Assembly (NCBI GenBank): GCA_937916485.1
Contig: CALFSV010000166.1
Coordinates: forward strand, 1-11,391
DNA: 11,391 nucleotides
Direction: 5' to 3'
Origin: an uncultured Paracoccaceae bacterium
GTDB lineage: Bacteria > Pseudomonadota > Alphaproteobacteria > Rhodobacterales > Rhodobacteraceae
The position numbers were made by a program, and so were the translations under genes. Below, piece by piece: positions 1 through 6,478 of the stretch; the first letter of the stretch is position 1; each line of letters starts with the position of its first letter. A model generated the notes under the pieces. The model saw only the letters and a list, made by a program, of their open reading frames with translations, was not told where the DNA came from and searched no databases.

Positions 1-130
1 CCATCTTAGGCAAACGGCGAAACGCGCTCTGCGCAAAATCGATGTTTGCAAAAATGGTTATTGCCCAACCCTCTTTCGCATTTCGCCGGCTAAATAGTTG
101 ACCTACCGCATTCGCGGGATGGGCGCGCGC

Positions 131-171
131 TTCCTAAAATAGCATTAGGAACCCAATCACTCATGGGTTCC
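131..171. repeat. two overlapping, mutually exclusive inverted repeats
   Basis: TTCCTAA (131-137) pairs perfectly with TTAGGAA (145-151). GGAACCCA (148-155) pairs perfectly with TGGGTTCC (164-171). The two stems share the bases GGAA at 148-151, so only one can form at a time in a transcript. This is seen directly in the sequence. It has the geometry of a switching leader, but no T-run follows either stem on the plus strand, so it is not a standard terminator/antiterminator pair. Confidence 0.5.
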
Positions 172-175
172 CGAC

Positions 176-194
176 CCCGACCATCCAGGTCGGG
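176..194. repeat. 7-bp perfect hairpin
   Basis: CCCGACC (176-182) and GGTCGGG (188-194) are perfect reverse complements around the 5-base loop ATCCA. It lies directly after the overlapping stems at 131-171 and before the stronger hairpin at 214-251, as part of one structured stretch. No T-run follows. Confidence 0.5.
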
Positions 195-213
195 CGCAGC
201 CGCTTTGCGCTGT

Positions 214-251
214 CGCCCATAGGAACCTGCCCCAGTCAGGCCCTATGGGCG
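214..251. repeat. strong two-tier hairpin, part of possible structured RNA
   Basis: CGCCCATAGG (214-223) is a perfect 10-base reverse complement of CCTATGGGCG (242-251). Inside it CCTG (226-229) pairs with CAGG (237-240) around a 7-base loop. This is the strongest fold found by eye in the upstream region and it is followed by a smaller hairpin, CGCCT (274-278) with AGGCG (287-291). I cannot match it to a known RNA family (not SRP RNA, tmRNA, RNase P RNA or a cobalamin riboswitch by their conserved motifs). It could be an RNA gene, a leader element or only a palindromic DNA site. Confidence 0.5.
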
Positions 252-530
252 TCGCACCTGGTCGACACAGAACCGCCTATCCCCACAGGCGTCTGGCCCT
301 CGTCTCCCGCAATGTCATCTAAACGCATAAGGCCAATTGCAACAAAACGGCATTCGGATGCGAAACCTATCCTTTTGGTTATTCCTTTGGTTGAGAGTCC
401 CCCACTCGCACAGGGCGGCGCTTTTGGGGTAGCAGGACCCGGCAACACAAAACGCCCAAATGGATGCTGGTGCGACAGTGCCCGGCACGTACCCACTATA
501 AAAGGCGCAAAACCAACATGTTGATCCAAC

Positions 531-582
531 GTCCATTGGGCCCAGCCGCCTCGCAGCTATCTGCGGCGCGCCGGCTTTGGAC
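531..582. repeat. three-tier nested hairpin upstream of hemA promoter
   Basis: Three nested stems can form: GTCCA (531-535) with TGGAC (578-582), AGCCG (544-548) with CGGCT (572-576), and CGCAG (552-556) with CTGCG (561-565) around the tetraloop CTAT. The outer internal loop is asymmetric (8 bases against 1). It lies just before the predicted hemA promoter, so if transcribed it would belong to a different, upstream RNA. Confidence 0.4.
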
Positions 583-602
583 ACCTGATCCGGGACCTGG
601 CC

Positions 603-630
603 CTGACCATCCATACGACTTTAGTATGAT
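603..630 (+). promoter_or_regulatory. possible sigma-70 promoter for hemA
   Basis: CTGACC (603-608) and TATGAT (625-630) match the -35 and -10 consensus well and are separated by 16 bases. A transcript would begin near 637 and give hemA a leader of about 95 bases. A small inverted repeat, CATAC (612-616) with GTATG (624-628), overlaps the spacer and the -10 and could be a regulator site. No clear FNR-type box is visible. This is inference from sequence match only. Confidence 0.4.
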
Positions 631-662
631 AGTTTCCTAGACTTTCGGGGGTTCTAAGCAAA

Positions 663-694
663 GGTCCCGACAGGCAAAAGTCCCTTATCGGACC
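663..694 (+). promoter_or_regulatory. possible hairpin in the hemA leader
   Basis: GGTCCCGA (663-670) pairs with TCGGACC (688-694) with one bulged C, enclosing a 17-base loop. It would lie inside the predicted hemA mRNA leader and ends 24 bases before the likely ribosome binding site (718-723). It may influence translation or stability; nothing further supports this. Confidence 0.3.
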
Positions 695-732
695 ACATCA
701 GAGTCCACATGATAACCGAAGGGTCCAGAACA

Positions 733-2058
733 ATGTCCATGCAAAACAACGTCGTCCTTGGGTTTTGCACGGATTGCCTGAACCACGAGTGTGAGCGCGC
801 TGGCCTTTCGGCCAACCGGACAAAGAACTCGAAATCGGACTATGTGGCCCAGCTGGATACGGCGATCAACAACCTGCACAAAGAGGGCCGCTACCGAACC
901 TTTATCGATATCGAGCGTCAGCGAGGGCAATTCCCCCATGCGACCTGGCGCAAGGCCGATGGGTCGGAAGCTCCCATCACCGTCTGGTGCGGGAACGATT
1001 ATCTGGGCATGGGCCAGCACCCTGCCGTTCTGTCAGCGATGCACGAGGCGCTGGAAACAACGGGCGCTGGCTCGGGCGGGACCCGCAACATTTCGGGGAC
1101 GACTGTCTGGCACAAGAAGCTTGAGGCCGAACTGGCGGATCTGCATGGCAAGGAAGCGGCACTGTTGTTCACGTCGGCCTATGTTGCGAATGACGCCACA
1201 CTAAGCACCTTACCCAAGCTGTTTCCCGGTCTGATCATCTATTCGGACGCTTTGAACCACGCCTCTATGATAGAAGGGGTGCGCCGCAACGGTGGCGCCA
1301 AGCGGATCTTTCGGCACAACGACGTGGCCCATCTGCGCGAACTGCTGGCCGCAGATGATCCGAACGTGCCCAAGGTAATCGCGTTTGAATCGATCTATTC
1401 GATGGATGGCGACTTCGGCCCGATCAAAGAGATCTGCGATCTGGCGGACGAGTTCGGCGCGTTGACCTATATCGATGAAGTCCACGCCGTGGGCATGTAC
1501 GGCCCCCGCGGGGCCGGTGTGGCAGAGCGCGACAGGCTGATGCATCGTCTGGACATCATCAACGGCACTCTGGCCAAGGCCTATGGCGTGATGGGAGGCT
1601 ACATCGCCGCCAGTGCCAAGATGTGCGACGCGGTCCGGTCCTATGCGCCTGGCTTTATTTTCACCACATCCCTCCCCCCCGCGATCGCAGCGGGCGCCGC
1701 GGCGTCGGTCGCACACCTCAAGCGCGACCCCGGCCTGCGCGAGCAGCATCAGACCAAGGCCAGGATTCTCAAGACAAGACTCAAGGGGCTCGGCCTGCCG
1801 ATCATCGACCACGGCAGTCATATCGTCCCGGTGATTGTCGGAGATCCAGGCCATACCAAAAAGCTATCGGACATGCTGCTGGATCGCTTCGGGATCTATG
1901 TGCAGCCCATCAACTTTCCGACCGTACCGCGCGGCACCGAACGGCTACGCTTTACACCGTCGCCGGTGCATGGGGTCGAGGAAATGAACCTCCTCATTCG
2001 TGCCATGGATGAGTTGTGGTCGAACTGCGCGCTGAACCGTGCGGTCTCCGTCGCCTGA
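733..2058 (+). CDS. hemA: 5-aminolevulinate synthase with Cys-rich N-terminal extension
   Basis: A PLP-dependent cytosolic enzyme of the alpha-oxoamine synthase family. It condenses glycine and succinyl-CoA to 5-aminolevulinate, the first step of haem, (bacterio)chlorophyll and cobalamin synthesis by the Shemin pathway. The body is close to Rhodobacter HemA as I recall it: [39 protein letters not shown], the PLP-ring aspartate segment [12 protein letters not shown], and the PLP lysine K282 in GTLAKAYGV (K248 in the R. capsulatus enzyme). The ATG at 733 is chosen because GAAGGG (718-723) sits 9 bases upstream; the in-frame ATG at 709 lacks such a site. The product is 441 residues against roughly 400-410 normally. 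The usual N-terminus aligns near residue 35, leaving an extension with C12, C15, H18 and C20. A GTG at 844 would give a near-canonical length but has no good ribosome binding site, and the extension has coding-like, GC-rich third positions. It appears to be transcribed alone. Confidence 0.96.
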   Translation: MSMQNNVVLGFCTDCLNHECERAGLSANRTKNSKSDYVAQLDTAINNLHKEGRYRTFIDIERQRGQFPHATWRKADGSEAPITVWCGNDYLGMGQHPAVLSAMHEALETTGAGSGGTRNISGTTVWHKKLEAELADLHGKEAALLFTSAYVANDATLSTLPKLFPGLIIYSDALNHASMIEGVRRNGGAKRIFRHNDVAHLRELLAADDPNVPKVIAFESIYSMDGDFGPIKEICDLADEFGALTYIDEVHAVGMYGPRGAGVAERDRLMHRLDIINGTLAKAYGVMGGYIAASAKMCDAVRSYAPGFIFTTSLPPAIAAGAAASVAHLKRDPGLREQHQTKARILKTRLKGLGLPIIDHGSHIVPVIVGDPGHTKKLSDMLLDRFGIYVQPINFPTVPRGTERLRFTPSPVHGVEEMNLLIRAMDELWSNCALNRAVSVA

Positions 2059-2136
2059 TTGAACGAGAGAGATTACCGGCTTCGAAGACTGGCGGCTGAC
2101 AAAACGTACACCCGCTTCTGGCCCGCTCAGCAGTCC

Positions 2137-2164
2137 AAAAAAAAGCCCCCGCAAACACGGGGGC
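2137..2164 (-). terminator. intrinsic terminator facing the minus strand
   Basis: GCCCCCG (2145-2151) and CGGGGGC (2158-2164) form a perfect 7-bp GC stem with a 6-base loop. Immediately before it on the plus strand is a run of eight A (2137-2144), so on the minus strand the stem is followed by eight T, the classical Rho-independent layout. On the plus strand no T-run follows, so it would be a poor terminator for hemA, whose stop lies about 80 bases upstream. No minus-strand protein gene that would need it is recognisable to its right. Confidence 0.75.
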
Positions 2165-2305
2165 CGTTCCAACCAAAGCCGGAAGTGGAGAAAGTCACGG
2201 GGTCGATGTCAGACAATCCCCGGACTACAACCGCAGTAGGCCTGCTGCTGATAGTTCTTTTATCGCGGGCACACCGCTTTCTGGCAAGATTCCGGGCAAA
2301 ACCAG
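2137..2305 (-). ncRNA. candidate minus-strand small RNA
   Basis: This is an inference from layout. A clear intrinsic terminator lies at 2164-2137 on the minus strand, and about 170 bases upstream on that strand is an AT-rich palindromic element. That element contains a possible minus-strand promoter, TTGGAT (2341-2336) and CATATA (2317-2312), 18 bases apart. The interval has no convincing open frame and could fold locally, for example CGGGG with CCCCG near 2206-2230. A transcript of about 165-170 nt would result. I do not recognise a known RNA family. The 5' end is approximate; alternatively the terminator may be left over from a lost gene. Confidence 0.35.
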
Positions 2306-2308
2306 CAA

Positions 2309-2358
2309 GGATATATGCTTAACCATTTAGCATATATCCAATATATCCTTTCGGATAT
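2309..2358. promoter_or_regulatory. AT-rich palindromic cluster, likely operator/promoter
   Basis: GGATATATGC (2309-2318) is a perfect 10-base inverted repeat of GCATATATCC (2330-2339) with an 11-base centre. ATATATCC recurs directly at 2341-2348, 9 bases after the copy at 2332-2339, and ATATCC (2343-2348) forms a second palindrome with GGATAT (2353-2358) around TTTC. Four GGATAT half-sites thus lie in 50 bases of AT-rich DNA inside a GC-rich genome. This looks like a binding site for a dimeric regulator overlapping a promoter. Which gene it controls is unclear; the minus-strand RNA candidate is nearest. Confidence 0.5.
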
Positions 2359-2764
2359 CTTTGGGGCATATTCATTGAATTCGCCCCCCTACGCGTCCCA
2401 CCAACCAGGGCCACAACGCCGGTTCGAACAGACCTTCTCAAAGCCCAAAACGCCGGCCCAAGTGCCGCCAAAACGACCGCGCCACTTTGCCAAAGCAAAG
2501 GCAAGAAAGCGTCGGTCGCGCTTCCTGCTCTTAAGCTGGTGTTCCGCTGAAAAGTAATTTGCACTCAGCACTTTACCCAGCAAAGCCGGATCGGCTTGCC
2601 CGCTGATCGACCCCTGGAACTTGTCCGGGTGAGACTGCCGGTTGCAGCGCCACACTCACCCTATGTGAGACAACTCCTGAAACCGGAAAATACTCACAAG
2701 TTGCCCTCGGCAAGGCGGTCGTTCGATAACTCGTCCCCTCAAGACCACCCAATAGGACGCCAAA

Positions 2765-2792
2765 AAGGCAAACACATTTTTGCCTTCTTTCT
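2765..2792 (+). terminator. weak hairpin with T-rich tail
   Basis: AAGGCAAA (2765-2772) pairs perfectly with TTTGCCTT (2779-2786) around a 6-base loop, followed by CTTTCT on the plus strand. The stem is AT-rich and the tail is interrupted, so it would be a weak terminator. No plus-strand gene ends just before it. Confidence 0.25.
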
Positions 2793-3150
2793 GGAACAGG
2801 TTTCCTGCATAGGACGGCGAAATAGCCTTCCCTCAAACAATTAAGACGGATGATAACCAACCATGACATCGGCTCGAACCTTGACAATGCATCCCCTAGC
2901 GCTCCGTTTAACCAGCATTGGCGCAACGTTCGCCGAGTCTAGGGCGTGAACCAACTAGGGGCTGGCCAACAGGCGCAAATCGGACCAATCGTCCTCAGCT
3001 GCCTGGCATTGTCCCAAATACAGAAACAGTGATCCATATTTTGACACCAATGTCTGCAATCCGAAAACAAATCATGGCTTCCTGTTGACTTCGACAGCGA
3101 CGCGGTCAAGTGCGCGCTTCACCACATTTATTAGATGACTGGGAGTTCCA

Positions 3151-3783
3151 GTGGACAAAGTCTTTATCCTATCCAATCAAGTCTTCATCCGTGAGGGCAT
3201 TCAGAGCTTTCTCACAACTTTGCCGGATTATGTTCTGGCGGGGTCATCCGACCTTCTTGAGGACCGCCTACCCGACCTCGACTCTGCCAAGATCGATATC
3301 ATCGTGCTTGACCTGGTTGGCTTGGCCAGTCCAACGGCAACCATACGTAGTATCCGCCGGGGCCTTGCCAACGCGCGCATTATCACGTTTTGCCCGGTCA
3401 ATTCGACAAACTTCGCCATTGATGCGCTTGATGCAGGTGCTGCGGGGATCATGACCCATTCGTGCCTGCCAACCGAATTACGCATTGCAATGGGACGGGT
3501 CATGCAGGGCGATAACTACATCCAGCCCGATATTGGTATGGAAATCTTCCGCGAATTGCGGGCCAAGGATACCCAGCGTTCCGAAGTGGAACGTCTGCGC
3601 CTGACGGTGCGCGAGGAACAGGTGATCAACCACTTGATGCAGGGTAAAACCAATCGCCAGATTGGAGAATGCCTGTCGATCAGCGAAAAGACCGTCAAGC
3701 ACCATGTGGGTGTTCTCAAGGGCAAATTTTGCGCCGCAAATCGGCTAGAGATCGTCGTGCACGCACAACGATTGTCGCTGTGA
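3151..3783 (+). CDS. NarL/LuxR-type response regulator with degenerate receiver
   Basis: A 210-residue DNA-binding regulator of the NarL/FixJ class. Residues 1-120 form a receiver-like domain, and residues 149-207 a LuxR-type helix-turn-helix (LTVREEQVINHLMQGKTN, then the recognition helix near SISEKTVKHHV). The start is GTG, chosen for GGGAG at 3141-3145, five bases upstream, and because the receiver begins immediately. The likely phospho-acceptor D54 (in IIVLDL) and switch threonine T79 are present. The acidic pair that binds Mg in normal receivers is replaced by S8-N9 (FILSNQVFIREG against the usual VDDH), and the conserved lysine is replaced by H103. The domain may therefore not be phosphorylated normally and may act as a constitutive or ligand-responsive pseudo-receiver. 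It stands alone, 304 bases before a histidine kinase gene on the same strand. Target genes are unknown. Confidence 0.88.
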   Translation: MDKVFILSNQVFIREGIQSFLTTLPDYVLAGSSDLLEDRLPDLDSAKIDIIVLDLVGLASPTATIRSIRRGLANARIITFCPVNSTNFAIDALDAGAAGIMTHSCLPTELRIAMGRVMQGDNYIQPDIGMEIFRELRAKDTQRSEVERLRLTVREEQVINHLMQGKTNRQIGECLSISEKTVKHHVGVLKGKFCAANRLEIVVHAQRLSL

Positions 3784-3818
3784 AAAGGGCAACGAGCCGC
3801 AACCTAAAACACTAAGCG

Positions 3819-3851
3819 GAGCGATCATCGATCTTTTATCCCTGATCGCTC
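3819..3851 (+). terminator. 9-bp perfect hairpin after the regulator gene
   Basis: GAGCGATCA (3819-3827) and TGATCGCTC (3843-3851) are perfect reverse complements with a 15-base loop, 35 bases after the stop codon of the regulator. The position fits a 3'-end stem or terminator, but TGGGGCC rather than a T-run follows, so it is not a standard intrinsic terminator on either strand. It could equally be a protein-binding palindrome. Confidence 0.35.
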
Positions 3852-3976
3852 TGGGGCCTTCCGATTTGGAAATTTATCTTCAAAGGGCCAGATGATTTCA
3901 GGTCAGTTTCTTTTTCCCCGCCGGCAAGAGAAATCGACTTCACTGATTTTCGTTACTCTGCACCCCGATGTGGGCG

Positions 3977-4003
3977 TTGAATAGGCAACCTGACCGATAT
4001 GAT
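3977..4003 (+). promoter_or_regulatory. possible promoter for the kinase operon
   Basis: TTGAAT (3977-3982) and TATGAT (3998-4003) resemble -35 and -10 hexamers, separated by 15 bases, which is shorter than ideal. Transcription would start near 4010, about 78 bases before the kinase start codon. Only sequence resemblance supports it. Confidence 0.3.
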
Positions 4004-4087
4004 TTCTACCGACACATAGCAGCACCCTCAACCGAGCCGATCTGATTTTTCGAATAGATACTGTCTCCAGAATTTGGACCACTCCGC

Positions 4088-5989
4088 ATGACAATGACCT
4101 TCACTCCAGACAATTCGACTTCAGCACCATCGCGTATCGCGGCGTTTTTCGCTGAAAATAAGGTTGGGGAACCACGCAGGCTCATTTGGTCCTTGAGCAC
4201 AAGCGTGTTCATATTGTTGTTGGCTGCGATCATGTCGTTTGGTGCCGGATTGCAATACTGGAACCACAAGATGTTGTATGAGAACGAAGTGCGTCTTGCG
4301 GATGACAAGCACCTTGTCACGGCCTCCTATCTGGCGCTTTCGCTGTCGCGCTATTCTCGGGACGTGTCGCTGGCCTTCTCTCACTGGGCAAATAGCGTTA
4401 CCTCTGCAGGCGCAACAGGTGCAGCCGTTTACGACCACACATATGTTGCCAAGTCGATGGATATCGATGGGCTCGCAATACTGTCACAAAACAACACGGT
4501 GGAAAGCAGCTATAGCCTAATCGGCCACGACATTGCTCTGCCTGATGAAGCGATTTTGGAAGAGCTTCGCGTTCAAAGTAATGATCATCTGCATGGCGTT
4601 CAGATCTCCGACCTTCAACGCATCGGGGACACGCGTTACTTCATTCTCGGCTTCAATCTCGACAACGATCGCCTGGCCATCGGCTATCTGAACCTCAATT
4701 ACATCAAACACGTTCAGAAACAGATCGCGTTCGGCGAATTGGGACATGCCGCGATCTTCGACGCCAGCGGCCGTGCTGTGGCCCATCCTGTTCCTGCCGT
4801 CGAAGAAAACATGATGGATGCCTCCGGCCTATCGATCGTGGCCCGAATGATGAATGGCGAAACCGGCGTCGACCAGTTCTTTTCGCCGCCAATGAACGCC
4901 GATATGATTGCCGGCTTTACCTATGTACCGGAAGCAGGCTGGCTCGTGATGGTCCCGCAGCCAATCAAGGAATTGTCCGACTCTGTTGCCGCAAGTTTGC
5001 GGAGCACCAATCTTTTTATCCTGGGTGTTTCAATTGTTCTGGCATTGTTGGGCTGGGTTTTAACCCGGGTCTTGGTGCGCCCGATCCATAGATTCACCAC
5101 CGCAAGCCTTGAGATTGCCGATGGCAACTACGCCGTCGACCTGCCCGATCAGGAAAACTCCTCTCGCGAAATGTGGCGCCTGAATGAGGCCTTGAAGATC
5201 ATGGTCGATCAGGTCTCCAAGTCGAAAAGCCACCTTCAGGCCGCCTTGGAGATCGAGGCTTACGAAAGCAAGCGCAAGAGCGAGTTTCTTATCATCGCAA
5301 GCCACGAGCTGCGCTCTCCTCTGTCCGGCGTCGTAGGAATGCTGTCGGCCTGTAGCGAACAGGCCGAGGATAAAGACATGGCGACCTATCTCGACGTTGC
5401 GACCCGGTCCGCCAAGCAACTCAACTACGTTGTTGATGAATTGATCCACTTTGCTGAGGAGGAGGCCGACAATACGCAGACCAATCTTGAGAGCTTCAAT
5501 GCAGAACAGGAGTTTTCCCAACTCGCCGCCATCTATGGACAGCAGACCAAGTCGGCCGGGCTAAAATTCCACTATGCGGCGCAACCGGGACTGGACCAAG
5601 ACCTGGTCACGGATCGCCACAAGGTGTTCCAGATCGTTGGCAACCTGCTCGAAAACTCGATCAAATATACCAACAGCGGTAGCGTTTCTTTGGATGTCGC
5701 GCTGGAAACTCAGTCCGGAACGAACGACAGCTGGCTGAACATCAGGGTCAAAGACACCGGTATCGGTATAGATGCTGCAGATCTCGACAAGATTTTTGAG
5801 CCCTTCTATCAGGTCGAAAGCTCATTTTCCCGCAGCTACAACGGCCTTGGCATCGGCCTTTCCATAGCCAAGTCGATGCTCATCAGGCTCGATGGCCATA
5901 TTGAGTGCAAAAGCGAGGTCGGCAAAGGGACCGAGTTCCAACTGCGTGTACCGGTGCAAATCGGCAGTTCAGACGGACACATCTCATGA
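4088..5989 (+). CDS. dCache-HAMP membrane sensor histidine kinase
   Basis: A 633-residue inner-membrane kinase that should sense an extracytoplasmic signal and phosphorylate a receiver. Domains in order: cytoplasmic N-terminus; TM1 about residues 32-55; a periplasmic double-Cache-like domain about 56-307 (second half with GHAAIFDASGRAVAHP and AGWLVMVPQP, typical of dCache); TM2 about 308-331; HAMP from about 331 (VRPIHRFTTASLEIADGNY); a short linker helix; HisKA with phospho-accepting H406 in SHELRSPL; and HATPase_c with N-box N523 (LLENSIKY), G1 box D556TGIGI, F box FEPFYQ and G2 box G586LGIGL. All catalytic motifs are intact. There is no C-terminal receiver, but the next gene, a stand-alone receiver, overlaps the stop codon by 4 bases, so the two are translationally coupled. 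The ATG at 4088 is taken as start; another ATG follows at 4094 and no strong ribosome binding site separates them. Ligand unknown; Cache domains often bind small organic molecules. Confidence 0.93.
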   Translation: MTMTFTPDNSTSAPSRIAAFFAENKVGEPRRLIWSLSTSVFILLLAAIMSFGAGLQYWNHKMLYENEVRLADDKHLVTASYLALSLSRYSRDVSLAFSHWANSVTSAGATGAAVYDHTYVAKSMDIDGLAILSQNNTVESSYSLIGHDIALPDEAILEELRVQSNDHLHGVQISDLQRIGDTRYFILGFNLDNDRLAIGYLNLNYIKHVQKQIAFGELGHAAIFDASGRAVAHPVPAVEENMMDASGLSIVARMMNGETGVDQFFSPPMNADMIAGFTYVPEAGWLVMVPQPIKELSDSVAASLRSTNLFILGVSIVLALLGWVLTRVLVRPIHRFTTASLEIADGNYAVDLPDQENSSREMWRLNEALKIMVDQVSKSKSHLQAALEIEAYESKRKSEFLIIASHELRSPLSGVVGMLSACSEQAEDKDMATYLDVATRSAKQLNYVVDELIHFAEEEADNTQTNLESFNAEQEFSQLAAIYGQQTKSAGLKFHYAAQPGLDQDLVTDRHKVFQIVGNLLENSIKYTNSGSVSLDVALETQSGTNDSWLNIRVKDTGIGIDAADLDKIFEPFYQVESSFSRSYNGLGIGLSIAKSMLIRLDGHIECKSEVGKGTEFQLRVPVQIGSSDGHIS

Positions 5990-6411
5990 TGTCCGCCAGT
6001 GCTACGGTCGCAGGGCAGGACGTTGCCAAGAAGATCTTGGTTGTGGATGACGATGACATCAACCGGGCGGTGGTGCGCGTTTTCATGGAGCACCGTGGGT
6101 GCATCGTTATGGAGGCCCCAAGCGGTGAAGACGCCCTGAACTTTGCCGACCTGAATGGCTTTGACCTCATCTTGATGGATCTCAGCATGCCACGCATGGA
6201 CGGATTTGAAACGACCAGGCGCATACGCGCGGAAAACAAGATCTCGGGGTCCACGCCGATCTTTGCCCTGACCGCACATAACGCTGAACAAAATATGGAA
6301 AAATGTCTTGGGTCAGGCATGAACGGCGTCTTGACCAAGCCTTTTGATTCCAACCGCGCGGACCAGTTGATGTCCATTATCAACAGTTCTGCAGACAACT
6401 CGCCCGCCTGA
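5986..6411 (+). CDS. single-domain response regulator (stand-alone receiver)
   Basis: A 141-residue CheY-like protein consisting only of a receiver domain. Key residues are all present: acidic cluster D21-D24 (ILVVDDDDIN), phospho-acceptor D65 (LILMDLSMPRMDG), switch T96 (FALTAHN) and K118 (LTKPF). The sequence resembles the C-terminal receiver of hybrid histidine kinases more than chemotaxis CheY. The start is the ATG at 5986, overlapping the kinase TGA in an ATGA arrangement, with a second ATG directly after it; the frame is open further upstream, but that part lies inside the kinase gene. It probably takes phosphate from the upstream kinase and passes it to a histidine phosphotransferase encoded elsewhere, or binds a partner directly. 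No DNA-binding or enzymatic output domain is present. Confidence 0.92.
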   Translation: MMSASATVAGQDVAKKILVVDDDDINRAVVRVFMEHRGCIVMEAPSGEDALNFADLNGFDLILMDLSMPRMDGFETTRRIRAENKISGSTPIFALTAHNAEQNMEKCLGSGMNGVLTKPFDSNRADQLMSIINSSADNSPA

Positions 6412-6478
6412 ACCGTTGCCACCAACGTCGGCGACAACGCGGCCCAATGCGGACATGCTCTGGATATTGGCCAGATTG

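Larger units (their letters stand above)
1..732. other. gene-free region upstream of hemA
   Basis: No convincing protein-coding gene is visible in these 732 bases on either strand. The short open frames have low-complexity or improbable translations, no good ribosome binding sites and no recognisable domain. What the region does hold is a dense set of inverted repeats between 131 and 291, a nested hairpin at 531-582, a promoter-like element at 603-630 and a leader hairpin at 663-694, each listed separately. Its length is unusual for a bacterial 5' region, so a small RNA gene or a long regulated leader is possible. Confidence 0.6.
2059..3150. other. 1.1-kb region without a convincing protein gene
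   Basis: No open frame here has a domain, a good ribosome binding site and plausible composition together. The region is less GC-rich than the flanking genes in places. It contains a minus-facing intrinsic terminator (2137-2164), an AT-rich palindromic cluster (2309-2358), a 6-bp hairpin CTTTGC/GCAAAG (2485-2500), an 8-bp hairpin followed by T-rich sequence (2765-2792), widely spaced CCCCTAG (2893-2899) and CTAGGGG (2955-2961), and two perfect TTGACA hexamers (2881-2886, 3041-3046) that lack well-placed -10 partners. It may hold small RNA genes or decayed DNA. Confidence 0.6.
3784..4087. other. intergenic spacer between regulator and kinase
   Basis: These 304 bases have no coding potential that I can support. 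They contain the 9-bp hairpin at 3819-3851 and a promoter-like element at 3977-4003. No strong Shine-Dalgarno sequence precedes the kinase start. The spacer and hairpin suggest that the regulator gene and the kinase gene are separate transcription units. Confidence 0.55.

Noticed and set aside
236..614. Minus-strand open frames of 97 and 99 codons upstream of hemA.
   Set aside because: Translations are rich in Cys, Pro and Trp without domain-like pattern, lack good ribosome binding sites, and overlap the palindromic region; chance frames in GC-rich DNA.
709..732. Earlier in-frame ATG for hemA at 709.
   Set aside because: No Shine-Dalgarno-like sequence at proper distance, whereas the ATG at 733 has GAAGGG nine bases upstream.
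2059..2322. Plus-strand frame of 87 codons directly after hemA.
   Set aside because: It runs through the A-run and GC stem of the terminator and has a low-complexity, basic translation; not a plausible gene.
2421..2429. GGTTCGAAC, identical to a tRNA T-loop core.
   Set aside because: No acceptor stem, anticodon arm or D arm can be placed around it on either strand.
2573..2926. Minus-strand frame of 117 codons and a plus-strand frame of 82 codons in the same area.
   Set aside because: Neither has a recognisable domain, hydrophobic pattern or good ribosome binding site; the hairpin at 2765-2786 lies inside both.
5905..5985. Longer in-frame start of the receiver gene.
   Set aside because: These codons lie inside the kinase catalytic domain; the ATGA overlap at 5986 is the normal coupled start and leaves a complete receiver domain.
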